Source of the DNA: an uncultured Fibrobacterota bacterium
GTDB lineage: Bacteria; Fibrobacterota; Chitinivibrionia; Chitinivibrionales; CAIOZP01
Reading direction: 5' to 3'
NCBI GenBank assembly: GCA_903862805.1
Contig: CAIOZP010000539.1
Location: forward strand, 1 to 14,129
Length of the DNA: 14,129 nucleotides
Shown: positions 12,840 to 14,129 of the stretch, piece by piece
How the letters are laid out: each line of letters begins with the position of its first letter
Numbering within the stretch: the stretch's first letter is position 1
The notes under the pieces: model-generated
The model's input: the letters and a program-made list of their open reading frames with translations, nothing else
What the model was told of the DNA's origin: nothing
Database searches by the model: none
Made by a program: the position numbers and the translations under genes

Positions 12840-14129
12840 ATGAGAAAACTTGACCTTTTTGTGCGCACCGGTCTTTTCGCAATGACCGTTGCTGCAGGCT
12901 GGCAAGGCTATCATGCGTTCACTGCATGGCAAAGCGTCAGAGAACGATCGTCGGGCTATCGCACGGTCTATGTGGACATAAGTGGCAACGTCGACCGGCC
13001 GGGACGATACTGCGTTCCAGCAGGCCTTACCGGCTACGAAATTTTGAAGGTCGCCGGTATGAGAATCACCTCGTCCTTAGCCGGACTCAGTCTTATGGAT
13101 CAGATTCAATCCAACAAATCAATCAAGGTTGACAGCCTCGAAAAGGCAGTTTACATCAAACCGGCTGTCAGGCTTGAAGTGAATACTCCTGGTGTCAACA
13201 TCCTTGGCACCGATGGTCAGAACAGACTCATGCAGGATCAGATGACGCTCGATGAAGGCGACCGTGTTATGACCGACGAGCATTCACAGGCCGAGCTATC
13301 CTTCGACGATGTTTCCAAGATCGATGTGGACAATTTCTCCGAATTGACACTGGAAAAAATCGGGCAAGAAGAGAACGACAAACATGTAACCCAGTTCTTC
13401 CAGAAAAACGGTCACTGCTGGTACCAGATGCGTTTAGCCGACAGGAACGCAGTCTTCAACACCAACACACCCAAGGCTCATGTCTCCGTAATGGGACACG
13501 AAGCCAATTATAATATCGAAGTAAAATTTTCCGAAACCACGATCAACTGTGTAAGCGGACTTCTATCTATTGAAAAAGCCGGCGGCACAGAGGCGCTGAA
13601 TCTTATCTCCGGTCAGAGTGTAACGGTCTATAACGATGATCGCCCGATGGTTGTTTCCGGCGGCGTATTGGAACCGGAAATTTCCGGACGCTTCCGGCTC
13701 CTTGCGCAAGCCAAGGCTGATGTACAGACCAGGCGCATGCCGCTGAACTTTCTGTTTTGCAGCCCGCCATACGCTTTCGTTCTTGTTACTGTGCAGTTCG
13801 ATAAAAACGAAGTAAGTGTCATAAATATTCCGGCAAGTATCTCTGTCAGATATTTCGCGCAGGGAATCTCGACCATACAGGATGCCTACCTTTACGGCGG
13901 GCCGGTCTTCATCACAACAATAGCCGAGCGCATGTTTTCATGCAGGATTCCTAAATACATAGTGTTCGACAGGGATGCAGTTCTGCGCTCGGTAAATACG
14001 CTTGGCGGAGTTAAACTAACACCAGACGACAAAGCGGCTTCCTATCTTAAAATCGGTCGCGGTGAAACAGCCCTTCGCTCGAATGATGTTATCAAATTCA
14101 TGAGTCCCGACATCTCTGGCGAAGAAGGC
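12840..14129 (+). CDS. Membrane-anchored SLBB-FecR-LCP-like protein, 3' end outside window
   Basis: The frame is open to the window end (430 codons, no stop), so the protein is incomplete. Order: membrane anchor or signal helix (about 7-30); an SLBB/beta-grasp domain (about 43-108, with VYVDISGNVDRPGRYCVP and YEILKVAGM); a FecR-like domain (about 112-270, with DEGDRVMTDEHSQAELSF, INCVSGLLSI and NLISGQSVTV); and a LytR-CpsA-Psr (LCP)-like domain (from about 302, with YLYGGP at 350-355 and LGGVKLTP at 388-395). LCP enzymes transfer glycopolymers from lipid carriers to the wall. Here the SIPRDT signature reads NIPASI (329-334), and the earlier acidic motif region reads CSPPYAF (307-313), so the known catalytic Asp and Arg residues look lost. 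GAGG at 12828-12831 overlaps the kinase stop, 8 bases before ATG 12840. SLBB suggests contact with the polysaccharide channel. Domain calls rest on motifs; the LCP call is the least certain. Confidence 0.75.
   Translation, partial: MRKLDLFVRTGLFAMTVAAGWQGYHAFTAWQSVRERSSGYRTVYVDISGNVDRPGRYCVPAGLTGYEILKVAGMRITSSLAGLSLMDQIQSNKSIKVDSLEKAVYIKPAVRLEVNTPGVNILGTDGQNRLMQDQMTLDEGDRVMTDEHSQAELSFDDVSKIDVDNFSELTLEKIGQEENDKHVTQFFQKNGHCWYQMRLADRNAVFNTNTPKAHVSVMGHEANYNIEVKFSETTINCVSGLLSIEKAGGTEALNLISGQSVTVYNDDRPMVVSGGVLEPEISGRFRLLAQAKADVQTRRMPLNFLFCSPPYAFVLVTVQFDKNEVSVINIPASISVRYFAQGISTIQDAYLYGGPVFITTIAERMFSCRIPKYIVFDRDAVLRSVNTLGGVKLTPDDKAASYLKIGRGETALRSNDVIKFMSPDISGEEG

Noticed and set aside
1..14129. CRISPR array, tRNA or rRNA gene, insertion sequence or attachment site
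   Set aside because: No regularly spaced repeats, no transposase or integrase, and no tRNA- or rRNA-like stretch was found on either strand.

Overview
The window reads as one chromosomal stretch of a Gram-negative (diderm) bacterium. A secretin, a polysaccharide outer-membrane export protein and several inner-membrane/periplasm spanning proteins all require two membranes. Every gene lies on the + strand, packing is tight (1-4 base overlaps, or gaps of about 10 bases), and GC content is near one half. The protein families are familiar but the domain arrangements differ from the proteobacterial models. This suggests a phylum outside Proteobacteria, for example in the FCB/PVC/Riflebacteria/Fibrobacter range; that is a weak inference and the sequence alone cannot settle it.

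Layout. (1) Positions 1-895: the 3' end of a PilZ-domain (c-di-GMP receptor) gene, overlapping rlmH, which encodes the 23S rRNA pseudouridine methyltransferase. (2) 911-1333: a small membrane-anchored protein whose N-terminus resembles a PilX/GspK-type minor pilin. (3) 1334-1600: a non-coding gap with a possible promoter. (4) 1601-7064: a type IV pilus alignment and secretin operon, pilM-pilN-pilO-pilP-pilQ. In this operon the PilP protein is very long (AMIN-like, AMIN-like, SH3 and PilP domains), while PilQ is short and lacks AMIN domains. (5) 7095-7120: a clear intrinsic terminator, followed by a short promoter-bearing gap. (6) 7284 to the window end: a polysaccharide export operon encoding a short Wza/GumB-like export protein, a MinD/FlhG-like ATPase, an ExeA/GspA-like AAA ATPase, a giant Wzc-like co-polymerase/tyrosine kinase, and a protein carrying SLBB, FecR and LytR-CpsA-Psr-like (LCP) domains that runs off the window.

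How it may work together. PilM-N-O-P would form the inner-membrane and periplasmic alignment complex for the PilQ outer-membrane pore of a type IV pilus. The second operon looks like a Wzx/Wzy-type exopolysaccharide export machine, with the Wzc-like protein controlling chain length and the Wza-like protein exporting the chain. The MinD-like and ExeA-like ATPases resemble those found in exosortase/PEP-CTERM-type EPS loci, and could position or remodel the machine. The most unusual parts are the last two genes. The Wzc-like protein has about 225 extra residues after its tyrosine cluster, with a probable third membrane helix and an NTF2/SnoaL-like end. The following protein combines SLBB, FecR and an LCP-like domain that has lost the usual LCP catalytic residues. 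Together they suggest an unusual envelope-spanning, possibly wall-anchored, polysaccharide export system next to a type IV pilus system, with a c-di-GMP receptor nearby.
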